DNA of 64,000 nt from W0P28-013 sp964570565 (GCA_964570565.1 CAZMYT010000002.1:186001-250000); one strand, 5' to 3'; numbered from the stretch's first letter, positions 26,468 to 36,151 are shown. Numbers and translations: made by a program. Notes: generated by a model from the sequence alone, not told the origin.

Positions 26468-29284
26468 ATGAAAAAATTATTTCTGCTCGATGCTTATGCT
26501 TTGATTTATAGAGCGTATTATGCCTTTATGCGTATGCCGCGTACCAATTCTAAAGGATTGAATACCGGAGCCATTTTTGGTTTTGTAAATACACTCGAGG
26601 ATGTTTTGAAGCGCGAGAAGCCGACTCATATAGCGGTCGTTTTTGATCCATCAGGACCAACTTTTCGTCACGAGGCATTTGCGGCTTACAAAGCACAACG
26701 CGAAGAAACTCCTGAAGATATTCGTAAGTCAATTCCTATTATCAAACAAATAGTAGAAGCTTATCGTATTCCTGTAATTCAAGTGGCTGGTTTTGAGGCC
26801 GATGATGTCATTGGTACCTTGGCTCAAAAAGCAGAAAAAGCAGGTTTTGAGGTGTTTATGATGACACCCGACAAGGATTACGGACAATTAGTTTCAGAAC
26901 ACATCTTTATTTACAAACCAAAATTTGGTGCGAGTGGCTTTGATACGTTGGGCGTAAAAGAAGTGCTTGAAAAATGGGGTTTGGATGAGGTTTCGCAAGT
27001 GATTGATTTACTTGGATTAATGGGCGATGCTTCTGATAACATTCCAGGATGTCCTGGCGTGGGCGAAAAAACCGCTGTCAAATTATTGAAAGAATTTGGT
27101 AGCATTGAGAATTTGCTACAGAATACGGGTAAATTGACCGGAGCTCTTAAAACAAAGGTGGAAGAAAACAGAGAGAAAATAGAGTTTTCACGCTTTTTGG
27201 CCACCATTAAAATTGATGTTCCAGTCGATTTAGATGAATCCAAACTCATCATGGAAGAACCCGATAAAGACAAACTCATCGAATTATTTTCGGAATTGGA
27301 GTTTCGCAGTTATCTTGCTAAGTTGCGAGGAACTGAACCTGTTGCCAAGGTGTCGACGCCAAAAGCTCCTTCGTTGCAAGGTTCCCTTTTTGATGAGCCA
27401 GAAACAGAACCTGTTGCAGTGTCGTCGCCTATAATGAGTTCTGAACCTGTTGCGAGTGCTTTAATAACTGATTTTGCAACTGCCGCCACCACAGAGCATA
27501 CCTACAAAGTGGTTCAAACCGAGCGCGAAATCGCCGAGTTATGTGACGTGTTGTCGCAAGTGAACACGTTTTGTTTTGATACCGAAACCACTTCGGTAGA
27601 TGTGTTGGATGCCGAGTTGGTGGGATTATCGTTTGCCGTAGAAGTGCACAAGGCTTATTATGTACCAGTGCCCGATAATCGCGCTGAAGCCATGCAGTTG
27701 TTGTCCAAATTTAAACCCGTGTTTGAGGATGAACGCATTGGAAAAATTGGTCAAAACATCAAGTTTGATTTGATGATGCTCGAAAATTATAGTGTGGTGG
27801 TGAAAGGGAAACTGTTTGATACCATGATAGCGCATTATCTGCTTAATCCAGAATTGCGACACGGCATGGATTATTTGGCCGAAATTTTATTGCATTATCG
27901 TACTATTCATATCGAAGAATTGATTGGTCCACGTGGCAAAAATCAGCTTAATATGCGTCAAGTTCCTTTGGATAAAATTGCTGAATATGCTGCAGAAGAT
28001 GCAGATATTACGTGGCAATTGAAAACCATTTTGGAAACTCAAATTATCGAAAACAATTTACAAGAGTTGTTTTATGAGATAGAAATGCCGTTGGTGCGTG
28101 TGTTGGCTCAAATGGAACGAAATGGGATGCTGATTGACGATTTTGCGTTAGCTCAATCGTCGCAAGTGCTGACTGATACCATGCGACAAATTGAACGCGA
28201 GATTCAAAAAATAGCAGGTGAAAATGTGAATATCAGTTCACCCAAACAGATTGGCGAGTTGCTGTTCGATCGCCTCAAAGTGGTCGATAAAGCCAAAAAA
28301 ACCAAAACTGGCCAGTATGTTACCGACGAAGAAACGTTAGAAACTTTGCGTTCAAAACATCCTGTCATTGGTCAAATTTTGGATTATCGTGGCCTCAAAA
28401 AATTACTCAGTACTTACATTGATGCACTCCCAAAATTGATTAATAACAAAACGGGAAAAGTGCACACTTCGTTCAACCAAACAGTTACCGCTACGGGTCG
28501 TTTAAGTTCAAGTAATCCGAATTTACAAAATATTCCTATTCGTGACGAGCAAGGGAAAGAAATTCGTAAAGCATTTATTGCCGAACCTGGTTGTGTGTTT
28601 GTAAGTGCCGATTATTCCCAAGTGGAATTGCGCATTATGGCACATTTGAGCAACGATACAAATATGGTTCAAGCGTTTTTGTCCGATCAAGATATTCATG
28701 CCGCTACGGCTGCCAATATTTATCATGTGCCACTCGAAGCGGTTACGTCCGATATGCGTCGTAAAGCCAAAACGGCCAATTTCGGTATTATTTATGGCAT
28801 TTCGGTGTTTGGACTTTCAGAACGATTGTCAATTCCACGTGCCGAAGCTAAAGAGTTGATTGATGGTTACTTTGCTACGTTTCCACAGGTAAAAGCCTAC
28901 ATGGATAGCTGCATCGAAAAAGCTCGTCAAACTGGCTACGTAGAAACTCTTTTTCATCGCAAACGTTTTTTGGCCGATATTAATTCGCACAATGCCAACG
29001 TACGTGGTTTTGCCGAGCGTAATGCCATTAATGCGCCTATTCAAGGCTCTGCCGCTGATATTATAAAATTGGCCATGGTGCGTATCCATCGCCGATTACA
29101 AGAGGAAGGTTTACAAACAAAAATGATTTTGCAGGTGCATGATGAGTTAAACTTTAATGTGCCACAAGCTGAATTAGAACAGGTAAAAACACTCATTAAA
29201 ACTGAAATGGAAGGAGCTTTTGCACTGTGTGTGCCTTTAAAAGTAGATATTGGCGTTGGTCAAAATTGGTTGGAAGCGCATTAA
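26468..29284 (+). CDS. polA: DNA polymerase I
   Basis: A 938-residue repair and Okazaki-fragment polymerase with three domains. Residues about 1-290 are the 5'-3' flap exonuclease (FDPSGPTFRH, GFEADDVIG, GDASDNIPG, GVGEKTA). About 340-540 is the 3'-5' proofreading domain, with FDTETTS, NIKFD and YAAEDAD conserving the DEDDy acidic residues, so it is probably active. The rest is the polymerase: motif A SADYSQVELRI, motif B RRKAKTANFGIIYG, motif C VHDEL near residue 891. Between exonuclease domains is a variable linker (about 295-335). A TATCTTTG -7-like box is at 26417-26424. Only 13 bases separate it from corA. Confidence 0.97.
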   Translation: MKKLFLLDAYALIYRAYYAFMRMPRTNSKGLNTGAIFGFVNTLEDVLKREKPTHIAVVFDPSGPTFRHEAFAAYKAQREETPEDIRKSIPIIKQIVEAYRIPVIQVAGFEADDVIGTLAQKAEKAGFEVFMMTPDKDYGQLVSEHIFIYKPKFGASGFDTLGVKEVLEKWGLDEVSQVIDLLGLMGDASDNIPGCPGVGEKTAVKLLKEFGSIENLLQNTGKLTGALKTKVEENREKIEFSRFLATIKIDVPVDLDESKLIMEEPDKDKLIELFSELEFRSYLAKLRGTEPVAKVSTPKAPSLQGSLFDEPETEPVAVSSPIMSSEPVASALITDFATAATTEHTYKVVQTEREIAELCDVLSQVNTFCFDTETTSVDVLDAELVGLSFAVEVHKAYYVPVPDNRAEAMQLLSKFKPVFEDERIGKIGQNIKFDLMMLENYSVVVKGKLFDTMIAHYLLNPELRHGMDYLAEILLHYRTIHIEELIGPRGKNQLNMRQVPLDKIAEYAAEDADITWQLKTILETQIIENNLQELFYEIEMPLVRVLAQMERNGMLIDDFALAQSSQVLTDTMRQIEREIQKIAGENVNISSPKQIGELLFDRLKVVDKAKKTKTGQYVTDEETLETLRSKHPVIGQILDYRGLKKLLSTYIDALPKLINNKTGKVHTSFNQTVTATGRLSSSNPNLQNIPIRDEQGKEIRKAFIAEPGCVFVSADYSQVELRIMAHLSNDTNMVQAFLSDQDIHAATAANIYHVPLEAVTSDMRRKAKTANFGIIYGISVFGLSERLSIPRAEAKELIDGYFATFPQVKAYMDSCIEKARQTGYVETLFHRKRFLADINSHNANVRGFAERNAINAPIQGSAADIIKLAMVRIHRRLQEEGLQTKMILQVHDELNFNVPQAELEQVKTLIKTEMEGAFALCVPLKVDIGVGQNWLEAH

Positions 29285-29297
29285 AAAACAACACCCT

Positions 29298-30371
29298 ATG
29301 AAACAGAAAACACCAAAACCTGTACGTCGCCCACGCATTCGTCAGCGCGATAATTTATTGTATGAACAGTTGCAATACACGGGCGAAATTCACGCGGGAA
29401 CGCATTTTGAACTTACGGTATTTGATAAGTCCGGCATAAAGACTCATACATCTGACGATTTAGCTATTTTGAACCACATGGATTTGAATAAGGTGAATTG
29501 GTTGTGCGTGCGTGGTTTGTCCGACGTTAATCTTATCGAAGAATTTTGTCGACAATTTGATTTACCTAATTTGTGGATGCAGGATGTGCTGAATACACGT
29601 CATATTGCCAAAATTGAAGAGATTGAGCATGGTTTTCTAACGGTTTTGGATGTTTTTTCGTATAATGACCATCATACGCTCGACAAAGAACATGTCAGTT
29701 TGTTGATGAAACAGGGAGTTATTATTTCTTTTCAAGAGTCACAGGTCGATTTGTTCAGCGAAATTCGTAAAGCACTCCTAACAAATACGGGTAAAGTGCG
29801 TTCTGAGTCAGCCGATTATTTGTATGACTTATTGTTTAGTAGCATAATTGATTCCTATTTAGCTATTTTGGATGTACAACGCGATCAAATGCTCGACATG
29901 GAAGATAAATTAATGGAATTTGGTAATGACCATGTGGCGGTAGGGCGCTCTATTCAGTTGGTTCGGAAAGATTATATGTTGTTGCGTAAGAATTTATGGC
30001 CGTTGCGGTCCGATTTTGTTATATTGTTGGAGTCGCATCATGTGAAAGCCACGAATAAAATTTATTATAAGGATACACGCGATCATGTGTTGCAAGTATT
30101 TCAACTCATTGATAATGCGAAAGAAACTATTACCGCATTGGTCGATTTGTATTTAGCCAATAATGATTTGCGCATGAACCAAATAATGAGTCGCCTTACG
30201 GTGTTGTCGGCCATATTTATTCCACTGACCTTTTTGGTGGGTGTTTGGGGAATGAATTTTAAAGCGATGCCCGAATTATCCTGGCAATATGGTTACTTAT
30301 TTGCTTGGGGCGTGATGTCGTTTGTAGCTGTAGGGGTTATTTTGTGGTTACGGAAACAGAAATGGTTTTGA
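29298..30371 (+). CDS. corA: CorA-type magnesium/divalent cation channel
   Basis: About 357 residues from the ATG at 29298, just past the polA stop; an earlier in-frame ATG lies within polA and is rejected. The N-terminal two-thirds is the cytoplasmic funnel domain with long helices. Near the C-terminus are two membrane helices, the first ending in the signature GMN (GVWGMNF, about residue 313), which forms the Mg2+ selectivity filter of the pentamer. The basic start (KTPKPVRRPRIRQRDN) is usual. It moves Mg2+, and often Co2+ or Ni2+, across the inner membrane. Confidence 0.92.
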   Translation: MKQKTPKPVRRPRIRQRDNLLYEQLQYTGEIHAGTHFELTVFDKSGIKTHTSDDLAILNHMDLNKVNWLCVRGLSDVNLIEEFCRQFDLPNLWMQDVLNTRHIAKIEEIEHGFLTVLDVFSYNDHHTLDKEHVSLLMKQGVIISFQESQVDLFSEIRKALLTNTGKVRSESADYLYDLLFSSIIDSYLAILDVQRDQMLDMEDKLMEFGNDHVAVGRSIQLVRKDYMLLRKNLWPLRSDFVILLESHHVKATNKIYYKDTRDHVLQVFQLIDNAKETITALVDLYLANNDLRMNQIMSRLTVLSAIFIPLTFLVGVWGMNFKAMPELSWQYGYLFAWGVMSFVAVGVILWLRKQKWF

Positions 30372-30455
30372 AATGTAATGGAACTTAAAATTGTCTATTT
30401 CGGCACACGTTTAAATTCTCAAAAATAACTTACCTTTGCAGAAAAGATACCGATA

Positions 30456-31466
30456 ATGAAACTCGAAGAAAATTATTCACTTTTGAAACACAATACGTTC
30501 GGCATGGATGTGCGAGCACGTTATTTTGTGGAGTACCAAAGTGTGTCAGAACTGATAGAATTGTTACAATCCGATATTATAAAACAACATCCGTTATTGG
30601 CGATTGGTGGTGGCAGTAATCTGCTCTTTACCAAGAACTTTGACGGAGTTGTGCTACATTCTAAAATTTGTTTCTACGAAACTACGTATGAAACTGATGA
30701 GCACGTTTATGTACGCGTTGGTTCGGGTGTAGTTTGGGACGATTTTTGTGCTGTCATGGCTTCGCGCGGTTTAGGTGGTGCTGAAAATCTATCGTATATT
30801 CCTGGTGAAGTTGGCGCTAGTGCTGTGCAAAATATTGGAGCGTATGGCGTGGAAGTGGCGGATATTATTTCACGTGTGGAAACAGTTGAAATTTCCACAG
30901 GCAAAATACGGTTGTTTGATGTATCGGAATGTGAGTATGGTTACCGCGAAAGTATTTTTAAAGCGGCTTTAAAAAATCACTATTTGGTTACGGCAGTTGA
31001 GTTTCGATTAGATAAAATGCCACAGTTTAAACTTGAATATGGCAATTTATCGGAAGCTGTTGCTTCTGTTGAACCATTGACAGTAGAAGAAGTACGCAAG
31101 GCTGTTATAGCCATTCGTAAAACCAAATTACCAGAGCCAAGTGAGTTTGGAAATGCAGGCAGTTTTTTCAAAAATCCACTTATTGCTGAATATCAATTCA
31201 ACCAACTGCGCCAACAATATTCCACAATTCCTCATTATGCCGCCGGCAACGGATTGGTAAAAATTCCTGCCGCATGGCTTATTGAACAATGTGGTTGGAA
31301 AGGTAAAACACTCGGTGGGGCAGCTGTGTACGAAAAACAACCACTGGTGTTGATTAATAAAGATCACGCTACACCTGAACATATACGTCTGTTGGCAGCA
31401 GCCATTTGTGAGTCGGTAGCCGATAAATTTGGCATCACTATAGAACCAGAAGTAAACTATATTTAA
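30456..31466 (+). CDS. murB: UDP-N-acetylenolpyruvoylglucosamine reductase
   Basis: A 336-residue FAD enzyme that reduces the enolpyruvyl product of MurA to UDP-MurNAc with NADPH. The FAD-binding motif AIGGGSNLLF is at about 50-59; GLGGAENLSYIPGEVGASAVQNIGAYG fits the FAD/NADPH domain; the C-terminal domain carries GNAGSFFKNP with the proton-donor Ser and Glu of the E. coli-like type. It is followed 32 bases later by murA, the enzyme that acts before it in the pathway. A TACCTTTG -7-like box is at 30431-30438. Confidence 0.95.
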   Translation: MKLEENYSLLKHNTFGMDVRARYFVEYQSVSELIELLQSDIIKQHPLLAIGGGSNLLFTKNFDGVVLHSKICFYETTYETDEHVYVRVGSGVVWDDFCAVMASRGLGGAENLSYIPGEVGASAVQNIGAYGVEVADIISRVETVEISTGKIRLFDVSECEYGYRESIFKAALKNHYLVTAVEFRLDKMPQFKLEYGNLSEAVASVEPLTVEEVRKAVIAIRKTKLPEPSEFGNAGSFFKNPLIAEYQFNQLRQQYSTIPHYAAGNGLVKIPAAWLIEQCGWKGKTLGGAAVYEKQPLVLINKDHATPEHIRLLAAAICESVADKFGITIEPEVNYI

Positions 31467-31498
31467 TCTCTCATTTTTAACCTCGTAAATTCTATTAC

Positions 31499-32806
31499 AT
31501 GGCATCTTTTATTATTGAAGGCGGACATAAATTGCATGGCGAAATTCATCCGCAAGGCGCTAAAAATGAAGCGTTACAAATTATTTGTGCTACCGTATTG
31601 ACCGCCGAAGAGGTGATTGTTGATAATGTGCCCAATATTTTGGACGTAAATAATTTGATTCAATTATTGCGCGATATGGGTGTTCAGGTGAAACAACTCG
31701 CCTCAGCCAAATATAGTTTTAAAGCTGAAAAATTGGATACAGTGTTTTTGGAAAGTGATGAATTTTTGCAAAAATGCGCCAAATTACGTGGTTCAGTGAT
31801 GCTTATCGGACCTTTAGTAGCGCGTTTAGGCAAGGTGATATATGCCAAACCTGGTGGCGATAAAATTGGTCGCCGTCGCTTAGATACCCATTTTGTGGGC
31901 ATTCAAAATTTGGGAGCCGATTTGAACTACGACAAAAAGAAACAAGCTTTTGTGTTGGAGGCAAAACAATTAACGGGGACTTATATGTTGCTCGACGAAG
32001 CATCAGTAACGGGTACAGCAAACATCGTAATGGCTGCTGTTTTTGCCCAAGGAACTACTACCATTTATAATGCCGCTTGTGAACCTTATTTGCAGCAATT
32101 ATGTCGATTGCTCAATGCTATGGGAGCTAAAATTTCTGGCATTGCATCCAATTTATTGACAATTGAAGGCGTATCGTCGTTGCATGGTGCTGAACATTGT
32201 ATTTTGCCCGATATGATTGAAGTAGGTAGCTTTATCGGTATTGCAGCCATGACAGGCAGCGAACTCACCATTAAAAATGTATCGTATCATAATCTCGGTA
32301 TTATTCCAGATAGTTTTCGCCGATTGGGTATTGTGGTAGAACAGCAAGGTGATGACATTTTTATTCCAGCACAAGCGTCGTATCAAATCGAATCGTTTTT
32401 AGATGGTTCTATTCTTACTTTAGCCGATGCACCTTGGCCAGGACTCACTCCCGATTTATTGAGTGTGCTTTTGGTAGTGGCTACGCAAGCCAAAGGAAGC
32501 GTATTGATTCATCAAAAAATGTTTGAAAGTCGTTTGTTTTTTGTCGACAAACTCATTGACATGGGAGCCCAAATTATTTTGTGTGATCCGCACCGAGCAG
32601 TTGTTATTGGTCACGACCGCAAAGTGGCGTTACGTGGTAATAACATGACTTCGCCCGATATTCGTGCGGGTATTGCTTTATTGATTGCCGCCATGAGTGC
32701 TGAAGGCGTGAGTCGTATCGATCATATTGATCAAATTGACCGTGGTTATCAAGATATTGAAAATCGTTTAAATGCAATTGGAGCACGTATTACTCGTGCT
32801 GAATAA
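31499..32806 (+). CDS. murA: UDP-N-acetylglucosamine 1-carboxyvinyltransferase with active-site Asp
   Basis: A 435-residue enzyme of the first committed peptidoglycan step. The start has GAKNEAL with catalytic Lys22, and LRGSVMLIGPLVARLG at 96-111 is the family signature. The loop that normally carries the fosfomycin-reactive Cys (PGGC) here reads PGGDKIGRRRLDTH, placing Asp at residue 121 (codon GAT, 31859-31861). The Cys-to-Asp form is known to be active and fosfomycin-insensitive in other bacteria. Asp is a regular variant in Bacteroidetes as far as I recall. Followed by a terminator; co-directional with murB. Confidence 0.96.
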   Translation: MASFIIEGGHKLHGEIHPQGAKNEALQIICATVLTAEEVIVDNVPNILDVNNLIQLLRDMGVQVKQLASAKYSFKAEKLDTVFLESDEFLQKCAKLRGSVMLIGPLVARLGKVIYAKPGGDKIGRRRLDTHFVGIQNLGADLNYDKKKQAFVLEAKQLTGTYMLLDEASVTGTANIVMAAVFAQGTTTIYNAACEPYLQQLCRLLNAMGAKISGIASNLLTIEGVSSLHGAEHCILPDMIEVGSFIGIAAMTGSELTIKNVSYHNLGIIPDSFRRLGIVVEQQGDDIFIPAQASYQIESFLDGSILTLADAPWPGLTPDLLSVLLVVATQAKGSVLIHQKMFESRLFFVDKLIDMGAQIILCDPHRAVVIGHDRKVALRGNNMTSPDIRAGIALLIAAMSAEGVSRIDHIDQIDRGYQDIENRLNAIGARITRAE

Positions 32807-32827
32807 TTCAGTGAATTTATATAATAA

Positions 32828-32860
32828 AAAAATCCCTTCTGTCACACAGAAGGGATTTTT
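32828..32860. terminator. Bidirectional terminator between murA and the flavoprotein gene
   Basis: A perfect 15-bp stem, AAAAATCCCTTCTGT with ACAGAAGGGATTTTT, around CAC. A- and T-runs on both sides let it serve both converging genes. Confidence 0.9.
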
Positions 32861-32874
32861 AGTATCCGAAAGAA

Positions 32875-33351
32875 TTAGTAATTCTTTTGCGATTGTCCAA
32901 AATGTTTGGCCGTTAGTTTGTCAATCTTTATTTTCCACACTTTAACGTGTGCTATGGCTGCTTCGCCATACGAAACAGGGTGCGCCGTGTAGTGTTTCAT
33001 GAAATAATCCATAATTTCACGCTTTTCAGTTGATTCTTCTACAAATTCTACAGCACCAAAAGCTACTGCGCTTTTGGCATTCATGCTATAACTACACCCA
33101 ACATCAGGATGTTGGTACACCAATTTTTGATTGGGCGACATAAACACCACGCATACATTGGGGTTTTTAACCAATAATTCCAATTTGTGACCTTCTTCTG
33201 GTCCCGAGTGCATGTAAATGTATGGATTACGATAGGCGAAATTCATAGGTAAAGCATACGGCTCGTTGCTACCAAATGAGACGACGCAACTTTGGCAAGA
33301 GTTTATAATATCGTCTATTTCTTGGGTGTCGGTGATAAATGTGGTTTTCAT
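32875..33351 (-). CDS. Nim-like pyridoxamine 5'-phosphate oxidase family flavoprotein
   Basis: A 158-residue split-barrel flavoprotein. Segments VVSFGSNEPYALPMNF, YMHSGPEEGHKLELL and the spread of aromatic residues match the Pyridox_ox_2 group that includes the Nim nitroimidazole-resistance reductases; the His in MHSGPEEGHK lies where Nim proteins carry their key histidine. FMN or F420 binding is expected. Substrate is unknown. The ATG overlaps the folE stop by 1 base, so it is the last gene of a five-gene operon. Confidence 0.75.
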   Translation of the reverse strand: MKTTFITDTQEIDDIINSCQSCVVSFGSNEPYALPMNFAYRNPYIYMHSGPEEGHKLELLVKNPNVCVVFMSPNQKLVYQHPDVGCSYSMNAKSAVAFGAVEFVEESTEKREIMDYFMKHYTAHPVSYGEAAIAHVKVWKIKIDKLTAKHFGQSQKNY

Positions 33352-33923
33352 TATTTGATGAGATTAATGAATTCTTCACGTGTTTTCGCACTCTGAAACG
33401 CTCCCGTAAAATCGGAAGTAGTGGTAATGGAATGTTGTTTTTGTACGCCGCGCATCTGCATACACATATGTTGTGCTTCGATGACTACCATCACGCCCAT
33501 TGGATTGAGTGTTTTTTGTATACACTCTTTTATTTGCATGGTCAATCGTTCTTGAAGTTGCAAACGGTGTGAGTAAATATCCACAACACGTGCAATTTTA
33601 CTCAAACCTGTAATTGTTTTATTGGGAATATACGCTACGTGCGCTTTACCAAAAAATGGTAACATGTGATGTTCGCACATCGAGAAAAATTCAATGTCTT
33701 TCACAATAACCATTTGCTGATATTCTTCGTGGAACATGGCACTGCGTAATACCTCTTCAGGATCTTGTTGGTAACCTTGTGTCATGAATTCCATGGCCTT
33801 GGCCACTCTAAGTGGTGTTTTTAGCAAACCCTCACGTTGTGTGTCTTCGCCCAGTAATTCAATTATTTTGTTGTAATGTTCCGCTATTTGCACCGTTTTC
33901 GATTCAACCGATTCGTTGTTCAT
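33351..33923 (-). CDS. folE: GTP cyclohydrolase I
   Basis: A 190-residue enzyme that turns GTP into dihydroneopterin triphosphate, the first step of folate synthesis. The zinc and catalytic residues are visible: CEHHMLPFFGKAHVAYIP, SRHRLQ-like YSHRLQLQERLT, and the second Cys in HMCMQMRGV. The family's oligomer-forming length is normal. It overlaps the Nim-like gene by 1 base and follows the SPOR gene by 8 bases. folK, a later enzyme of the same pathway, lies at 56.1 kb. Confidence 0.96.
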   Translation of the reverse strand: MNNESVESKTVQIAEHYNKIIELLGEDTQREGLLKTPLRVAKAMEFMTQGYQQDPEEVLRSAMFHEEYQQMVIVKDIEFFSMCEHHMLPFFGKAHVAYIPNKTITGLSKIARVVDIYSHRLQLQERLTMQIKECIQKTLNPMGVMVVIEAQHMCMQMRGVQKQHSITTTSDFTGAFQSAKTREEFINLIK

Positions 33924-33931
33924 AATCTTTG

Positions 33932-34414
33932 TTATTGGTTTACCACTATTTGATCAGGTACAATATAGGTTTCGGTTTGAAACTCAGGGAAATTTTCGAT
34001 CAGAAATTGCCGCAAGGTTTGTGCTTCGGCATGTGTGACACAATTCCCTACGCGCACTTTCCAAAAGGGTGATGTATAAGTCACATAGACTGGTAAATTG
34101 GGCATTTTGTCCAAAATAGTTTTTTCTACATTGAACGCATCACCTCTGGCGCGTTGTGCATTGTTACTTGAAAATAATTGTACACGATAGCCGCGTTGTG
34201 TCTCGTTAGCATTGCCCGCTTTTTGCGCTTCTATGGCTTTTTGCATAATGGGTTTTAAGTGCACATTTACAACGGCATTTGTTTGACTATCGGGTTTAGC
34301 TAAATTATTAAATAGGGTTTCCGATGTGTTGGCACGTACACTCAAAGAGTCGGTGGTACTGGCAAATAAACCGGTACAGCAGAGTAATGAAATGGCCAAG
34401 ATAAGTTTTTTCAT
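33932..34414 (-). CDS. SPOR domain envelope protein
   Basis: A 160-residue exported protein. A signal peptide (about 1-19) is followed by a short linker, then a C-terminal SPOR domain (about 82-155) with RGYRVQLFSSNNAQRARG and YVTYTSPFWKVRVGNCVTHAEAQ. SPOR domains bind denuded peptidoglycan, often at the division site. It sits 8 bases upstream of folE and 19 bases after the fusion hydrolase. Confidence 0.88.
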   Translation of the reverse strand: MKKLILAISLLCCTGLFASTTDSLSVRANTSETLFNNLAKPDSQTNAVVNVHLKPIMQKAIEAQKAGNANETQRGYRVQLFSSNNAQRARGDAFNVEKTILDKMPNLPVYVTYTSPFWKVRVGNCVTHAEAQTLRQFLIENFPEFQTETYIVPDQIVVNQ

Positions 34415-34433
34415 ATGCGTTTAGTTTTCTAAT

Positions 34434-36128
34434 TTATACCTGAGCATTGGCTTCTACTTGTCGCATGACGCGGAGTAAATTACCGCCCCAAATTTTGCGA
34501 ATATCATCGTGAGAATAGCCTCTGCGTAATAATTCTTTTGTAATATTGATAAGTTCGTTGCTCGCTTGACAGCCCAAAATACCACCGCCGCCATCGAAGT
34601 CTGAACCAATGCCTACAAAATCGATGCCAACGGTTTTTACAATATGGTCAATATGGTCAACGGCTGTTTGGAGTGATGCTTTGTCAGTTTTCGATAAGAA
34701 ATCTTCGTATAGGCACACTTGGCACACGCCCCCTTTTTTAGCCAAAGCTTTGAGTTGTTCGTCGGTTAGGTTGCGTGGGTGGTCGCACAAGGCGCGTGCT
34801 GACGAATGTGAGGCAATAATTGGATTTTTACTGTATGCCAAGGCATCCCAGAAACTCTTTTCACCAACGTGCGAAATATCCACCATAATACCTAAGCGGT
34901 CCATTTCGGCAATCACTTGTTTGCCAAAATTGCTTATTCCGTTATGTGTATTTTGACTTTTCGCGGCCGAGTCGCAAATGGCGTTGTCGCCGTTGTGACA
35001 AAGTGTGATATAGCGTACGCCAGCGTTATAAAATTGCTCTACTTGACTCAAATCTGTTCCAATAGCATAGCCATTTTCTAAAGCAGGTGTGACGGCTTTC
35101 TTGTGGAGTTGTTTTGCCGTTTCAATAGCATTTGCTGTGAGTGCTAACATCGCTTTATCACTATTCGAGTGAAGTTGTGTGTGTATGCGTTTTAAAATAT
35201 TGTTAGCTAAATCGTTGGCGGCTTTGGTAGCTGTTTCATCAAGTTCTCTTTGCGGAATGTAAGCTGCCATAAAAATAGCATCCAAGTGACCTTCGTCCAT
35301 CTTTACAAAATCGACTAAGGCACCTTCGGTTCGTTCTCCAAGATTCATATCGTTGGTGAAAACCATAGGCGTATCACAATGTGAATCGACAGAAACAAAT
35401 GTATCATGTATCAGACGAGCTTCTCGAAATAATTTGGCTTCGTTAATTAGCCATTGGAAGAGTGCAATATGTGATTCTTTGTTGGCGAGTGCTAAATTTT
35501 CAGGATGCCATTGTACACCGATAATTGGGTAATCGTTTGATTCTATTGCTTCGCAAATTCCATCTGATGAACTGGCTACAGCACACAGATTTTGGGCTAC
35601 ATCTTTTACGGCTTGATGATGAAACGTATTTGTTCCAATCTTTTCGCTACCAATAATTTGACTTAACTTAGAGCCTGGTGTAACGGTAACGGTATGTGTT
35701 TCAATCTGACGTGCTTCTGATTGATCGTGATTAAGCAGTTGGCCACTGTGTTGTGCGTAAATATCTTGGTATAGCGTTCCGCCAAAACAGACATTTAATA
35801 CTTGCATGCCACGACAAATTCCCAAAATAGGAAGTTGGTGACGACGTGCAAAATCAATTAAGGCACAATCGTAGAAATCACGCTTAGGATCCACATCACC
35901 AAGTTCTGGAATCGGTGTTTCATTGAAGTATGAAGGGTCTATATCGGCGCCACCACTCATCAATAAACCATCCACCTGACGCATGGCGTTTTCTAACGTT
36001 TCTTTGTCGTCCAATACTGGAATTAACAAGGGTACGCCGCCAGCTAAATACACAGCTTGCACATAAGCATCGGCAATGCGCGATGTTTGTTCTTTATAAT
36101 TGACCGAAATTCCAATAATGGGTTTCAT
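34434..36128 (-). CDS. C26 glutamine-amidotransferase-like / M19 dipeptidase fusion
   Basis: About 564 residues from the ATG at 36128; an earlier in-frame start at 36185 would overlap the ABC permease. Residues about 1-235 are a class I glutamine amidotransferase-like hydrolase of the gamma-glutamyl-GABA hydrolase/C26 type: nucleophile Cys in GICRGMQVLNV and His/Glu in VQWHPE. Residues about 245-564 are an M19 (renal dipeptidase-like) domain with the zinc ligands His-x-Asp (DSHCDTP), Glu (LENGYAIG), His (DISHVG) and His (ASHSSAR). Both active sites look complete. One polypeptide could remove a gamma-glutamyl group and then split the dipeptide; that combined role is an inference. Confidence 0.85.
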   Translation of the reverse strand: MKPIIGISVNYKEQTSRIADAYVQAVYLAGGVPLLIPVLDDKETLENAMRQVDGLLMSGGADIDPSYFNETPIPELGDVDPKRDFYDCALIDFARRHQLPILGICRGMQVLNVCFGGTLYQDIYAQHSGQLLNHDQSEARQIETHTVTVTPGSKLSQIIGSEKIGTNTFHHQAVKDVAQNLCAVASSSDGICEAIESNDYPIIGVQWHPENLALANKESHIALFQWLINEAKLFREARLIHDTFVSVDSHCDTPMVFTNDMNLGERTEGALVDFVKMDEGHLDAIFMAAYIPQRELDETATKAANDLANNILKRIHTQLHSNSDKAMLALTANAIETAKQLHKKAVTPALENGYAIGTDLSQVEQFYNAGVRYITLCHNGDNAICDSAAKSQNTHNGISNFGKQVIAEMDRLGIMVDISHVGEKSFWDALAYSKNPIIASHSSARALCDHPRNLTDEQLKALAKKGGVCQVCLYEDFLSKTDKASLQTAVDHIDHIVKTVGIDFVGIGSDFDGGGGILGCQASNELINITKELLRRGYSHDDIRKIWGGNLLRVMRQVEANAQV

Positions 36129-36151
36129 AGTTGTATGCTTTAAACGTTCTC

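Noticed and set aside
29250..29297. Upstream start of corA
   Set aside because: It lies inside the polA coding region; ATG at 29298 follows the polA stop.
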